NCBI RefSeq assembly: GCF_006443685.1
Contig: NZ_VFYP01000001.1
Coordinates: 2,294,001 to 2,358,000, forward strand
Source: Rhizobium glycinendophyticum
GTDB lineage: Bacteria; Pseudomonadota; Alphaproteobacteria; Rhizobiales; Rhizobiaceae
Length of the DNA stretch: 64,000 bases
Direction: 5' to 3'
The position numbers were made by a program, and so were the translations under genes. Shown one piece after another: positions 28,939 to 37,589 of this stretch. The notes below the pieces were generated by a model, which was given only the letters and a program-made list of their open reading frames with translations, did not search any database and was not told the DNA's origin. Position 1 is the first letter of the stretch. Each line of letters opens with the position of its first letter.

Positions 28939-29109
28939 TGAAGGTGCCTTCTGTAAAATGTTCAACAGGAAGACATCTAACAGGCTTGTTTTTCGGAAGC
29001 GTTAACTGAGGCTTCTCAGAGGCTTGGCGGCACGAAAATAGTTAAGCGAGATAAAATATATAACCAAGGCGAGCAACGCACCAACGCATTGCACCCGTGC
29101 TGCCCGCCG

Positions 29110-29385
29110 TTACTTGACCGTCGCCACGCCGTCGTTGATCTCCACTGTTTCACCGCCAGCAAGACCGATGCGATCACCATTCGGAAGTGTGAGAAAGCAG
29201 CCGGAGGGGCAGATTGTTTCCGCCCCGCCCGCATCAAGCGGAACTTCCATTTTGTTGCCGTCTTCGACAACGATCAGCACGACGGACGAAGGGCCGGCAT
29301 TGTGCACCGAAGCCGCGAATGCCGATCCGGCAGCGAGCACAGAAACGACCACACCAAACGCACACGTCATCACGCGCATTGTCAT
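29110..29385 (-). CDS. Small secreted protein of unknown function
   Basis: The 91-residue product has a signal peptide (MTMRVMTCAFGVVVSVLAAG, cleavage near AFAA). A short beta-rich domain follows, with VVLIVVEDGNKMEVPLDAGG, two Cys (ETICPSGCFL) and a C-terminal GETVEINDGVATVK. I do not recognise the family. The paired Cys likely form a disulphide. The open frame extends 20 codons further upstream, but the signal peptide supports this start. No strong ribosome site is seen, so confidence is moderate. Confidence 0.6.
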   Translation of the reverse strand: MTMRVMTCAFGVVVSVLAAGSAFAASVHNAGPSSVVLIVVEDGNKMEVPLDAGGAETICPSGCFLTLPNGDRIGLAGGETVEINDGVATVK

Positions 29386-29496
29386 GCCTGCAGCGAAGCC
29401 GAAGCCCCGTCCCTTGCCAAATGCGACCGAGAAGATTTCGATCACTCATGCCCCTCTTATGCCGCATTACGCCTGAATGGCGGCTGAATGCGGCGT

Positions 29497-32103
29497 TCAT
29501 GGCAAGAGTTTGTCATCATCCGGTGCTGCTGGCAATTCGTCCGGCTCAGCCATTCGCCCGCCCTCCGTTTTCGCCCGCCGCCTCACCAGCACCTGGCGAT
29601 CCTGCTCGCGCACATGCAGCATGACGTCCTGATGCGGGTAAGGCATGACGATACCACGCGCACGGAAGGCCTGCAGGATTTCCATGCGGACGCGATTGCG
29701 AACATTGAGCCCCTCACTCATGTCGGCCAAGTGAAACCGGAGCTCGAAATCGAGCGATGAGGCACCGAAACGGAGGAATTCGACGTGCGGTTCGGGATTA
29801 CGCAGGATGTCGGGCATCCCGTTCACCACCTCCAACAACACATCGATCACCTCCTGCGGATCCGCGTCATAGGCGACGCTGACCGGGATTTCCGACCGCT
29901 GTACGCGGTTGCGATGGGTCCAGTTGCCGAGCGGCGTATTGATCAGCTCCGAGTTGGGCACGATGATCGACTGACGCCGGAAGGTCTCGATTTCCGTTGC
30001 GCGCACCGAGATCCGTTTCACAATGCCTTCATTGACCCCGGTAATGACGTGGTCGCCCACCTTGAAAGGCCGCTCGACGAGCAGGATCAGGCCGGAGACG
30101 AAGTTTGATACGATGTTCTGCAGGCCAAAACCAATACCGAGTGAAAGAGCACCGGCAACGAGCGCCAGGCTCGACAGATCGATACCTGCGGCGGAAATGC
30201 CGACGATTCCCGCGATGCCTGTGCCGAGGTAACCAACTCCCATCTTGACGGAATTGCGTACGCCGCCATCGACCTGCGATCGCGCCATGACATTCCCGTC
30301 AAGCCATTTCTGGAACCAGCGGGTGAGCATCAGTCCGATGACGAACAACAACAGGCCGCCGAGAATTCCGAAGATCGAGATGCGGATCGTGCCGATGTTG
30401 ATTTCAGTAAACAGGTTGAACAGCCAGAGCTGCATGTCGCGCAGCTGGAACCCCCACGACATCAGGATCAGCGGCAAGCCGGCGACAAGGGCGAACATGT
30501 AGATGAGCAGACCGGCAGCAATGCCGCTCTGATCAAGCCCCACCGGGCCGAGTTTGAAGCGGCGTGCAATGTAGCGGCCGACGCGCGTCTCGCCGAACTG
30601 GTTCGGCGCCGAGATCGCCTTGCCTGAAAGTATGCCGATATACATGGTCGCGACCACTGCTCCGGTAACGATGAGCTGGGTCGCGAGGAAGCGCGAAAGA
30701 CCGATATAGCCGATGCCTGCCAAAATGATCAGAAGAACACCGGTCGCCCGCAGGGTCACGGCAGCAGCCCGTGGCCACGGGCGACCCGGCGCATTGGGGT
30801 CGCCCTTGTCGGAGAGAACCGGCCGCAGGAATGAGACGAAGAACAACAGGAAACCGACGATCACCGAAGAGGCAAGACTCTTCATCACGGTGAGCACGAC
30901 AGGCGAACTATAAGTGTCGCTGATGACCGCGAGCAGGTAATCCAGTCCGTTGACCACCGCCATCAGGAAGATGGCGATGGAGACGTCCCGTGCCCCCTTG
31001 TTCGACAGCTTCACCAAGCGCCAGTTCGCCGCAGACGGCGCAAGGACCGCCCCAGAAACGGCGGTAACGAAGAAGACGAGACCGATCAGAGCGAAGAAGG
31101 CGGCGGCGATCGGCGCGATATCCGGACGCAGAACATTGAATGTGTCGAGCAGGAAATAGGCCGATGCAAGAAAGAAGCTCAGCGCCATGGACGGCAGGAT
31201 CGTCGACCAGAAAGCGACCGAGAACCGGCTCATATAGGACGGATCCTCGACGGCGAGGTCCCGCTGCTTGATGTGCTTGAAAAAACGCTTCTCGACATAG
31301 AGGATGACCGAGGCGAGTGCCAGCGACAGAAGGAGCGCCAGCGTCAGTGGCACGGCTTTGAACTTCACCACAAAGACGAGCCAGCTGCTGATACTGCGCC
31401 GGACTCGCTCGGCATCGCTCCAGAACGATCCGGTCGCCTCGTCGAACACCTGACCATTGATCTCGGTATGGGCAAAGAGCGCATTGGTGAAGATTGCGCG
31501 GCGGATGTCGGAAATACGGTCCGACAGCGATTTCGCCTCGATCGACAGGTCTTCCGCCTGCCCCGTGATGGCATTGATCTCCGCGCGCGCCGCGTTGAGC
31601 CGGCTGCGTTCGTCAGTGACGCTCGCCGCCTCCGGCGGCTGGCCGTCGGCTGGCGCGGAACCGAGCTCCGTCAGCCGCGTCTGGACGTCGTTCAGCCGCG
31701 GCCTGAGATCGACGGAAACCTGCAGAACATCGCGGACCAGCGCATCGACTTTGACCTTGAGTTCAGCCAGAAGCGAATCGTCCTGCTCGTGCTTGTCCAC
31801 CTGCTCGCGCAATTGTCCGAGCTGTTTCTTGGCGGCAGCCAGACGCTCGCCAGCCGCAGCCAGTTGTTCATCCCGCGTAGGCTCGGGTGCCACCGGCGGC
31901 TCTGCCGCACGAGGCTGTGCCGCAGGCACGGCGGTCTGGTCTGTCGCGGACGGCGCGGCCGCCGGCGGCGCATCGCTCGCGGCGGCGGGCGGAGCCGGAT
32001 CCTGTTGCTGTGCCGAGACACCGTCGGGCGAGACGGCAATCCAGAGGAAGAAGCTTGCAAGGCACAGGGCAAGGGCGTGTCGGGGCGGGCGCAGTCGATA
32101 CAA
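29497..32103 (-). CDS. DUF3772-containing MscS-family mechanosensitive channel
   Basis: The 868-residue protein has a signal peptide (cleavage near SAQQQ) and a Pro/Ala-rich linker, then a helical periplasmic domain of the DUF3772 type (about 80-220). Eleven or so membrane helices follow. The C-terminal MscS core has the pore helix with ALVAGALSLGIGFGLQNIVSNF and then ILLVERPFKVGDHV. It closes with a cytoplasmic part containing IIVPNSELINTPLGNWTH. It resembles large MscK-like rhizobial channels that protect against osmotic downshock. The only available start is a TTG with no clear ribosome site, so the N-terminus is less certain. Confidence 0.9.
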   Translation of the reverse strand: MYRLRPPRHALALCLASFFLWIAVSPDGVSAQQQDPAPPAAASDAPPAAAPSATDQTAVPAAQPRAAEPPVAPEPTRDEQLAAAGERLAAAKKQLGQLREQVDKHEQDDSLLAELKVKVDALVRDVLQVSVDLRPRLNDVQTRLTELGSAPADGQPPEAASVTDERSRLNAARAEINAITGQAEDLSIEAKSLSDRISDIRRAIFTNALFAHTEINGQVFDEATGSFWSDAERVRRSISSWLVFVVKFKAVPLTLALLLSLALASVILYVEKRFFKHIKQRDLAVEDPSYMSRFSVAFWSTILPSMALSFFLASAYFLLDTFNVLRPDIAPIAAAFFALIGLVFFVTAVSGAVLAPSAANWRLVKLSNKGARDVSIAIFLMAVVNGLDYLLAVISDTYSSPVVLTVMKSLASSVIVGFLLFFVSFLRPVLSDKGDPNAPGRPWPRAAAVTLRATGVLLIILAGIGYIGLSRFLATQLIVTGAVVATMYIGILSGKAISAPNQFGETRVGRYIARRFKLGPVGLDQSGIAAGLLIYMFALVAGLPLILMSWGFQLRDMQLWLFNLFTEINIGTIRISIFGILGGLLLFVIGLMLTRWFQKWLDGNVMARSQVDGGVRNSVKMGVGYLGTGIAGIVGISAAGIDLSSLALVAGALSLGIGFGLQNIVSNFVSGLILLVERPFKVGDHVITGVNEGIVKRISVRATEIETFRRQSIIVPNSELINTPLGNWTHRNRVQRSEIPVSVAYDADPQEVIDVLLEVVNGMPDILRNPEPHVEFLRFGASSLDFELRFHLADMSEGLNVRNRVRMEILQAFRARGIVMPYPHQDVMLHVREQDRQVLVRRRAKTEGGRMAEPDELPAAPDDDKLLP

Positions 32104-32231
32104 GGGGAGGTCCAGTCATGGATGACGATGGCGCGACAATAGGACCAGTTATAGGCAAAAGAAAGAACGGCTTACATCCAATGCCGCAACGGGCGCCGGT
32201 GGTGGCCGACACCCGTCAATCGCGGGAATGT

Positions 32232-32750
32232 TCAGACGCTAGTCTGCCGCAGCGCCTCGAAGCGCACGACCTGCTCTTCAATCAACGCTCGCTCCTTATC
32301 GCGGCGGACGAAGACCTTGAACATTGCCTTGCCGTCTGCATTCATGAACCACACCGAGCACGAACGTCGACCATGGAAGCCACGATCGACAAAGGCGATC
32401 GAAACACATCGTTCCTTGCGGATATGCCCGCCGATCGGGCTGTCGCCATGAATGTTGAACCAGCCATGACCCTCGCTGCCATCGGGCAGACTGCCCTCGA
32501 CTTCAAGGACGATATCCTCGGTATGCACGATCATCAGGATGTCGCCCCAGGTCGACAGATCCTTCCAAATCGGCTCCCAGCGCTCCGCCGGAACGACGAT
32601 AGCCGCACCGTCTGGAAGAACAGCCAGAACCTCGGCCGGAGTCACATCGGCCTTGGCCGCGATCTGTTCGATTACACCATCGGGTTTCTCGGCAAGCGCC
32701 GCAAGCGCCCGATCTCGGCGCTCGGGTGTTGAGAGGGACAATTCGCTCAT
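32232..32750 (-). CDS. hutX: Haem utilisation carrier HutX
   Basis: The 172-residue protein matches HutX, a cytosolic haem-binding or carrier protein. Patterns seen: RALAALAEKPDGVIEQIAAK near the start, LPDGAAIVVPAERWEPIWKD, then GWFNIHGDSPIGGHIRK with a conserved His, and CVSIAFVDRGFHGRRSCSV. It probably passes haem to a degrading enzyme. It starts eight bases after the stop of the monooxygenase gene; the two form a unit divergent from hmuTUV. Confidence 0.9.
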   Translation of the reverse strand: MSELSLSTPERRDRALAALAEKPDGVIEQIAAKADVTPAEVLAVLPDGAAIVVPAERWEPIWKDLSTWGDILMIVHTEDIVLEVEGSLPDGSEGHGWFNIHGDSPIGGHIRKERCVSIAFVDRGFHGRRSCSVWFMNADGKAMFKVFVRRDKERALIEEQVVRFEALRQTSV

Positions 32751-32757
32751 TGCAGGA

Positions 32758-33102
32758 TCAAGCCGCTTCGACTTCGGCGCGCTTGCCGGAGCGATCTTCA
32801 TGGATGATCACGTCGAAGCCTTCGAAATGTGGGCCAGACAGATACTGGACCTTGCTTTCGCCGGCGCGCGCATGGGCGGCCCGGAACTGCTCGGACTTCG
32901 TCCAGGCCAGAAAGTCCGCCTGCGTCTCCCAGACCGTGTGGGAAGCGTAGAGCGTATGGTCCTCGGCCTTCGGGCCTTTCAGCATGTGAAACTCGACATA
33001 GCCTGGCATCTCTGCGAGCCGGCCCTGGCGCGAGCGCCACTGGTTTTCAAAGGCCTCTTCAAAGCCCGGAACGACGCGAAAACGGTTCATCGCAATGTAC
33101 AT
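32758..33102 (-). CDS. hmuQ: HmuQ/IsdG-type haem-degrading monooxygenase
   Basis: The 114-residue protein is an ABM-fold monooxygenase beginning MYIAMNRFRVVPGFEEAFE, with FENQWRSRQGRL and EFHMLKGPKAEDHTLYASHTVW. The dimeric ferredoxin-like fold and its position beside haem uptake genes fit HmuQ/HmuD, which cleave haem to release iron in Bradyrhizobium. A conserved His near 75 could ligate haem. The assignment combines sequence and context. It leads a two-gene unit with hutX, divergent from hmuT with about 250 bases between them. Confidence 0.82.
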   Translation of the reverse strand: MYIAMNRFRVVPGFEEAFENQWRSRQGRLAEMPGYVEFHMLKGPKAEDHTLYASHTVWETQADFLAWTKSEQFRAAHARAGESKVQYLSGPHFEGFDVIIHEDRSGKRAEVEAA

Positions 33103-33222
33103 GGAGTGACTACCTCTCTTGAAACCTCGGGTGGTGGACACGGCAGCGCACGCGCCGGAATGCCGAGTATGACGGCATCGCCTGACAAATGGAACAACCG
33201 CGATATCTTGCCTTGGTAGATA

Positions 33223-33245
33223 AACTTGGCTATCACAGTCAAGTT
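33223..33245. promoter_or_regulatory. Candidate iron-regulator site in the haem gene promoter region
   Basis: AACTTG and CAAGTT form an inverted repeat around 11 bases. On the minus strand TTGACT in the same sequence could be a -35 element for hmuQ. The gap also holds AT-rich sequence near hmuT. RirA or Irr would be the expected rhizobial regulators, but no textbook Irr box or iron-responsive operator is clearly matched. Confidence 0.35.
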
Positions 33246-33350
33246 ATTTGTCGCGGCAGCAGCCCGGCAAGATTTTTCCATTCCGAGGTGCCGGAGACAG
33301 TGAGCTGTCCTCCCGATAGAGCGTCTGTAAGCATAGGTAAAATTTAGCCA

Positions 33351-34238
33351 ATGTCCTTTTTTCACCCCTCTCATCGCCCTGTCTTCGCTGTAACGGCCGC
33401 CATATTGCTGGCCGTCCAGCCTGCGTTTTTCAAGCCTTTACAAGCGGCGGAAGCCAGCCGCATCGTGGCTTTGGGCGGGACGGTGACGGAGATCATATAT
33501 GCACTGGGCGAAGGCGACCGGATCGCCGCTGTCGACAGCACCAGCACCCATCCGGTTGAAGCCGATGACAAGCCAGATGTCGGTTATGTCCGCCAAATTT
33601 CGCCTGAAGGCGTACTCTCGCAAAAACCTGATCTGATCGTTGCCGAATCGGGCGCGGGGCCCGCCGACGCCATCGAGATCTTGAAGGCCAGTGGCATCTC
33701 CTTCGTATCAATCGCCTCTCCGCCCGATACATCGGCAATCCCCGACAAGATCCGAGCGGTGGGTGCGGCGATCGGGGCCGAGGAAAAAGCAGAGGCATTG
33801 GCAACCGAGGTTGCCACCAAACTGAAGGCGCTGGAGGAAAAGGTGGCCACCCAAACAGGGCCGAAGAAGAAGGTCCTCTTCGCTCTGTCACTCGCCAACG
33901 GTCGCGTTATGGCAGCGGGAGCCGATAGCTCGGCAGACGCGATGATACGCCTCGCCGGCGGCGAAAACGCAGTCTCGTCCATCTCGGGTTATAAGCCGCT
34001 CACGGATGAAGCGGTCATCGCGGCTGCTCCCGACGTGGTGCTGGTGATGAGCGGCGGCGCAATGCATCTCAGCGCCGAACAGGCTTTCGCCCTCCCCGCT
34101 TTGGCCGCAAGCCCCGCCGGGCGGACGGGCTCCTTCCTCACCATGGATGGCCTCTTCCTGCTTGGGCTCGGCCCCCGCGCAACCGAGGCGGCAGCAGACC
34201 TGAACGCCAAGCTCTACCCCGAAAGTGTAAAGCCGTGA
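33351..34238 (+). CDS. hmuT: Haem ABC transporter binding protein HmuT
   Basis: The 295-residue periplasmic protein has a signal peptide (cleavage near LQAAEA). The TroA/BtuF-like fold opens with RIVALGGTVTEIIYALGEGD. It also has VGYVRQISPEGVLSQKPDLIV and the C-terminal GPRATEAAADLNAKLYP. These match haemin-binding HmuT proteins. It is the first of three tightly overlapping genes. Its stop overlaps the hmuU GTG start. hmuR and hmuS genes are not adjacent here. Confidence 0.92.
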   Translation: MSFFHPSHRPVFAVTAAILLAVQPAFFKPLQAAEASRIVALGGTVTEIIYALGEGDRIAAVDSTSTHPVEADDKPDVGYVRQISPEGVLSQKPDLIVAESGAGPADAIEILKASGISFVSIASPPDTSAIPDKIRAVGAAIGAEEKAEALATEVATKLKALEEKVATQTGPKKKVLFALSLANGRVMAAGADSSADAMIRLAGGENAVSSISGYKPLTDEAVIAAAPDVVLVMSGGAMHLSAEQAFALPALAASPAGRTGSFLTMDGLFLLGLGPRATEAAADLNAKLYPESVKP

Positions 34239-35323
34239 GCCTGCCGGCCGTCTTGAACTGCAGGGGGGGGATGGCGGGTGACCGGTCCTCGCTCGGCCAT
34301 CTGGTCATCATCGTGCTCGTGCTACTGCTGGCACTGTCGGTCTTTTTCTCGGTGGTGATCGGCCCGACCGGTGTCGGCCTGCCAGACCTGATGGCCTATC
34401 TTGGCGGCGAAGCGCAAGCGCTCAACCGCCAGAACCTGATCATCCTCGAAGCGGTCCGCTTGCCGCGAACCGCAATGGGCCTCCTGATCGGCGCGGCGCT
34501 CGGGGCCTCCGGCGCCATGATGCAAGGCCTATTCCGCAATCCGCTGGCCGATCCTGGCATTGTCGGCGTCAGCTCCGGTGCTGCACTCGCCGCCGTGCTT
34601 GCCATCGTGCTGGGGCCGACGCTCCTTTCACCGCTCGCCGCTCTCTTCGGCAACCTCTTCCTGCCGCTCATGGCCTTCCTCGGCGGCCTCGGCAATACCT
34701 TCCTGCTTTATGCCATTGCTACCCGGGATGGTCGCACATCGACCACGGCGCTTGTCCTGTCAGGCATCGCCATCGCCGCACTCACAGGTGCTGCCACCGG
34801 GCTCCTGATCTTCATGGCCGACGACAGGGCCCTGCGCGACATCACTTTCTGGTCCCTCGGCTCGCTGAGCGGGGCCAATGGAACCAAGATCCTTTCGATC
34901 CTCCCCTTCGTCTCCTTCGTCCTGCTGATCATTCCCTTTGTCGCGCGCGGCCTCGACGCCCTGATCCTTGGCGACGCCGCAGCGTTCCACATGGGGGTTC
35001 CCGTACAGCGTCTGAAGCGGCTGACAATCCTGGCAGTCGCCGCAGCCTGTGGCGCAACCGTTGCAGCGGCGGGCTCAATCGGCTTCGTCGGCATCGTGGT
35101 GCCACACCTGCTGCGGCTTGCTATCGGCCCCTCGCACCGCTTCCTGCTGCCGGCCTCGGCGCTTGGTGGGGCGGCCCTGCTCCTCTTTGCAGACACCGCC
35201 GCCCGCACGATCGCTGCACCCGCAGAACTGCCGATCGGCATCATCACCGCCCTTCTCGGCGCACCCGTTTTCCTCATGCTACTGCTCGGGCGCAACGGCC
35301 GTCGGGCGATGGAATCGCTTTGA
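34235..35323 (+). CDS. hmuU: Haem ABC transporter permease HmuU
   Basis: The FecCD/BtuC-family permease has about ten helices. Seen: RLPRTAMGLLIGAALGASGAM, QGLFRNPLADPGIVGVSSGAALA, and GFVGIVVPHLLRLAIGPSHR near the end. The GTG start overlaps the hmuT stop. An alternative ATG at 34271 follows a run of eight G, which may itself act as the ribosome site. If the GTG is used, that run lies inside codons 10-12. The protein forms the dimeric haem channel with HmuV. Confidence 0.92.
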   Translation: MSLPAVLNCRGGMAGDRSSLGHLVIIVLVLLLALSVFFSVVIGPTGVGLPDLMAYLGGEAQALNRQNLIILEAVRLPRTAMGLLIGAALGASGAMMQGLFRNPLADPGIVGVSSGAALAAVLAIVLGPTLLSPLAALFGNLFLPLMAFLGGLGNTFLLYAIATRDGRTSTTALVLSGIAIAALTGAATGLLIFMADDRALRDITFWSLGSLSGANGTKILSILPFVSFVLLIIPFVARGLDALILGDAAAFHMGVPVQRLKRLTILAVAAACGATVAAAGSIGFVGIVVPHLLRLAIGPSHRFLLPASALGGAALLLFADTAARTIAAPAELPIGIITALLGAPVFLMLLLGRNGRRAMESL

Positions 35324-36108
35324 TGATCAAGGCCCGTGACATTTCAGTGGCTCGAGGGCGCCGCCGCCTCCTCGATCAAGTAAGCCTTGACCTTCACCCC
35401 GGCTCTTTCACCGTCGTTATCGGCCCGAACGGGGCGGGCAAGTCAACGCTGCTCAAGGTGCTCTCCGGGGAATTCGCCCCTGATCAGGGCGTCGTGACCT
35501 ACAGGGATCGGCCGATCCGCACATTCAGCGCACTGGAACTGGCCAGAGAACGAGCGGTCCTGCCACAATCCACCACCCTCTCCTTCCCCTTTACGGCGCT
35601 GGAGGTCGTCCGCATGGGCGCGATCGCTTGTGGCAGCACCGAGCCTGGCCTTGCTGCGCGACAGGCCCTGACGACAGTTGGCCTGACTGGCTTTGAGGGC
35701 CGAGACTATAATGCTCTCTCAGGCGGGGAACAGCAGCGCGTCCAACTGGCGCGCGTCCTTGCTCAGATGCCGAGCCCCGTCTCAAATGGCCACGCTCGGG
35801 CAATCTTTCTGGACGAGCCGACGGCGAGCCTCGATATCGGTCACCAGATAGCTGTCCTCGAACTGGCCCGCGAATTCGCCCGCCGAGGTGGCTCGGTGCT
35901 CGCCATCCTGCACGACCTCAATCTGGCCGCGGAATTTGCCGACCATCTTGCTGTGCTCGATCAGGGGAAGCTCGTTGCAGAGGGAACCGCTGCCGAAACG
36001 CTGACGAATGAGATTGTCGCCAAGGTCTATGGCATTGAGGGCGCGGTCGGACGCGTTCCGCCACCAGGAACGCCATATGTCCTGCCCCAAGCCCGCCTCA
36101 GAGCCTGA
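35323..36108 (+). CDS. hmuV: Haem ABC transporter ATPase HmuV
   Basis: The 261-residue ATPase has Walker A VIGPNGAGKSTLL near 34, the signature LSGGEQQRVQLARVL near 130, Walker B AIFLDEPTASLD, and the H-loop ILHDLNLA. These are the BtuD/FecE type used for haem and siderophores. Its ATG overlaps the hmuU stop (TGATG). It completes a three-gene importer. Confidence 0.94.
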   Translation: MIKARDISVARGRRRLLDQVSLDLHPGSFTVVIGPNGAGKSTLLKVLSGEFAPDQGVVTYRDRPIRTFSALELARERAVLPQSTTLSFPFTALEVVRMGAIACGSTEPGLAARQALTTVGLTGFEGRDYNALSGGEQQRVQLARVLAQMPSPVSNGHARAIFLDEPTASLDIGHQIAVLELAREFARRGGSVLAILHDLNLAAEFADHLAVLDQGKLVAEGTAAETLTNEIVAKVYGIEGAVGRVPPPGTPYVLPQARLRA

Positions 36109-36128
36109 AGCTGAGCCGACTATCAACG

Positions 36129-36147
36129 TTGTCCACAGTTATCCACA
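36129..36147 (+). promoter_or_regulatory. Two tandem DnaA-box-like sequences
   Basis: TTGTCCACA (36129-36137) and TTATCCACA (36139-36147) lie ten bases apart, 20 bases after hmuV. The second is a perfect DnaA box and the first differs by one base. They sit in a 110-base gap with no gene. They may titrate DnaA or be chance; no replication gene is nearby. Confidence 0.35.
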
Positions 36148-36218
36148 GGGTAACGCAATCAAATCTGGCCCATAAATCGATACAAAACCGGAACACCACC
36201 GACCGCAGGGCGGAACCT

Positions 36219-37304
36219 TTATCGAACATCTCGGTTTCCAACCGGATTCCGCGTGAAGAAACCGGCGATCGGCATCATTAGCCGAGCAAGATCTTTAACG
36301 CCGAAGGAATGAGCCGCAAGAACCACTTCGCCGCCCTTTCCCACACGCAGATGCCGTCGAAGTTGGCGAACATAGCCGGAGCAACCGGGCCTAACAGCTT
36401 TCAACGCGGCGATGGCGTCCCCGTCCGACTGCACCGGGTCGACCGCACCGCACTTCTCGATTCTGTCTCTCCAAGCCAAGACCCGGTCAGTCAATCCCGT
36501 GAGAAACGAGACCGGCTCAAAATCCCCGGCGACAACGTTCAGTCGGCCTTGAGGCACATTGGTGCGGTAATTCGCGATCAACTGTAGCATGACTTCTTCA
36601 GAAACCGCATCCTGAGCCCAAGGCCTATCTTCCTTCAATCCCAGCAGACGGTAGTTGGCGCTGATCTTGCCGGCAAATTCGTGTGCCGGGTTGTCCCTTA
36701 CCTTCTGTCGCAATCCCTCAAGGCCCACGAAGGGGAGATGCAACAATCCAAGACCCGAATCCACGACATCAACCGTCGGCCCCCGCCGTCGCCAGAAGGG
36801 TCTCGCAAGCCTGACTTCGTGATTGCCGCCGAGTGGAAAGAACAGCCCGAGTTTGTCGAGATTGTAGGCGAGCTTCCGCGTTGGCGTGCGCTGCCGGCAA
36901 AAGCGGATGCCGGAAGGGTCGACTAACTGCCCAGGCTCCGGAGCATAGCCATTGCGCCACCGGAAAGAAACAATGGCATCCTTCCGATGATCCGCCACGA
37001 AAGCGTCCATGTCTGAGCGTGAAGAAAAGGGAAGAAATTCGTCCACGTCCAGGATGAAGAGCATCCCGCTCTCCCTCGTGACCTGTAACACAGTGTGCAG
37101 GAGGAAGTTCAGGGTGTGGGCCTGCATGTAGGCAGCAAGGCCCAGCCGGTAAACCTCAATTTTGTCAGACCTCAAACCTCGAAGATCACGGTCGGAATTG
37201 TGGTCGATGATGACAATACGATCGGCCAACCTCTCGTGGTGAGCGAGAAACAGAGCCAGGTAGTCGAACGAGTTCTTCGACTGAATGACGATAGTACATT
37301 TCAT
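36219..37304 (-). CDS. Glycosyltransferase family 2 protein
   Basis: The 361-residue protein begins CTIVIQSKNSFDYLALFLAHH, with IVIIDHNSDRD, then the Asp-rich nucleotide-sugar motif MLFILDVDEFLPF near 86. It resembles the GT2-type family with unknown sugar (Glyco_tranf_2_4). A C-terminal region of about 200 residues contains NGYAPEPGQLVDP and a basic tail. It probably acts in surface polysaccharide or glycoconjugate synthesis. It is divergent from the other glycosyltransferase across an AT-rich gap, in a probable acquired patch. Confidence 0.82.
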   Translation of the reverse strand: MKCTIVIQSKNSFDYLALFLAHHERLADRIVIIDHNSDRDLRGLRSDKIEVYRLGLAAYMQAHTLNFLLHTVLQVTRESGMLFILDVDEFLPFSSRSDMDAFVADHRKDAIVSFRWRNGYAPEPGQLVDPSGIRFCRQRTPTRKLAYNLDKLGLFFPLGGNHEVRLARPFWRRRGPTVDVVDSGLGLLHLPFVGLEGLRQKVRDNPAHEFAGKISANYRLLGLKEDRPWAQDAVSEEVMLQLIANYRTNVPQGRLNVVAGDFEPVSFLTGLTDRVLAWRDRIEKCGAVDPVQSDGDAIAALKAVRPGCSGYVRQLRRHLRVGKGGEVVLAAHSFGVKDLARLMMPIAGFFTRNPVGNRDVR

Positions 37305-37589
37305 CCCTCAGTTTTAACATGAGAATTGGATAATGGAATAAATTCACTTGAACTATTTCTGGGAGATTCAGCAAAGGCCCGTTTACATATAACGTAAAAA
37401 TTGACACACATTTAGCCGTCCCGCAAAAAATTAAAATTTATATTATGTTAAGGAACAAATAATCGCAGATAAATTAAATAATTTATATTATAAAAGCGAT
37501 AAGAAAAATAAAGCATCACGTATAAGTTAAATAGACTACACGCCAACAACAATACACATATTTATCAGAATACAAAATAACAACGCGAG
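37305..37589. other. AT-rich gap between divergent glycosyltransferase genes
   Basis: This stretch is conspicuously AT-rich compared with the rest of the window, with long A/T runs (for example near 37424-37500). It must carry both promoters. TTGACA occurs at 37411-37416, but no convincing paired -10 is seen. I see no gene or clear hairpin. The composition suggests recently acquired DNA or an H-NS-like silenced region (inference). Confidence 0.6.

Noticed and set aside
33103..33350. Textbook Irr box or iron-responsive operator upstream of hmuT
   Set aside because: The AT-rich palindrome expected for Irr and the standard RirA motif are not matched; only a weaker inverted repeat is reported.
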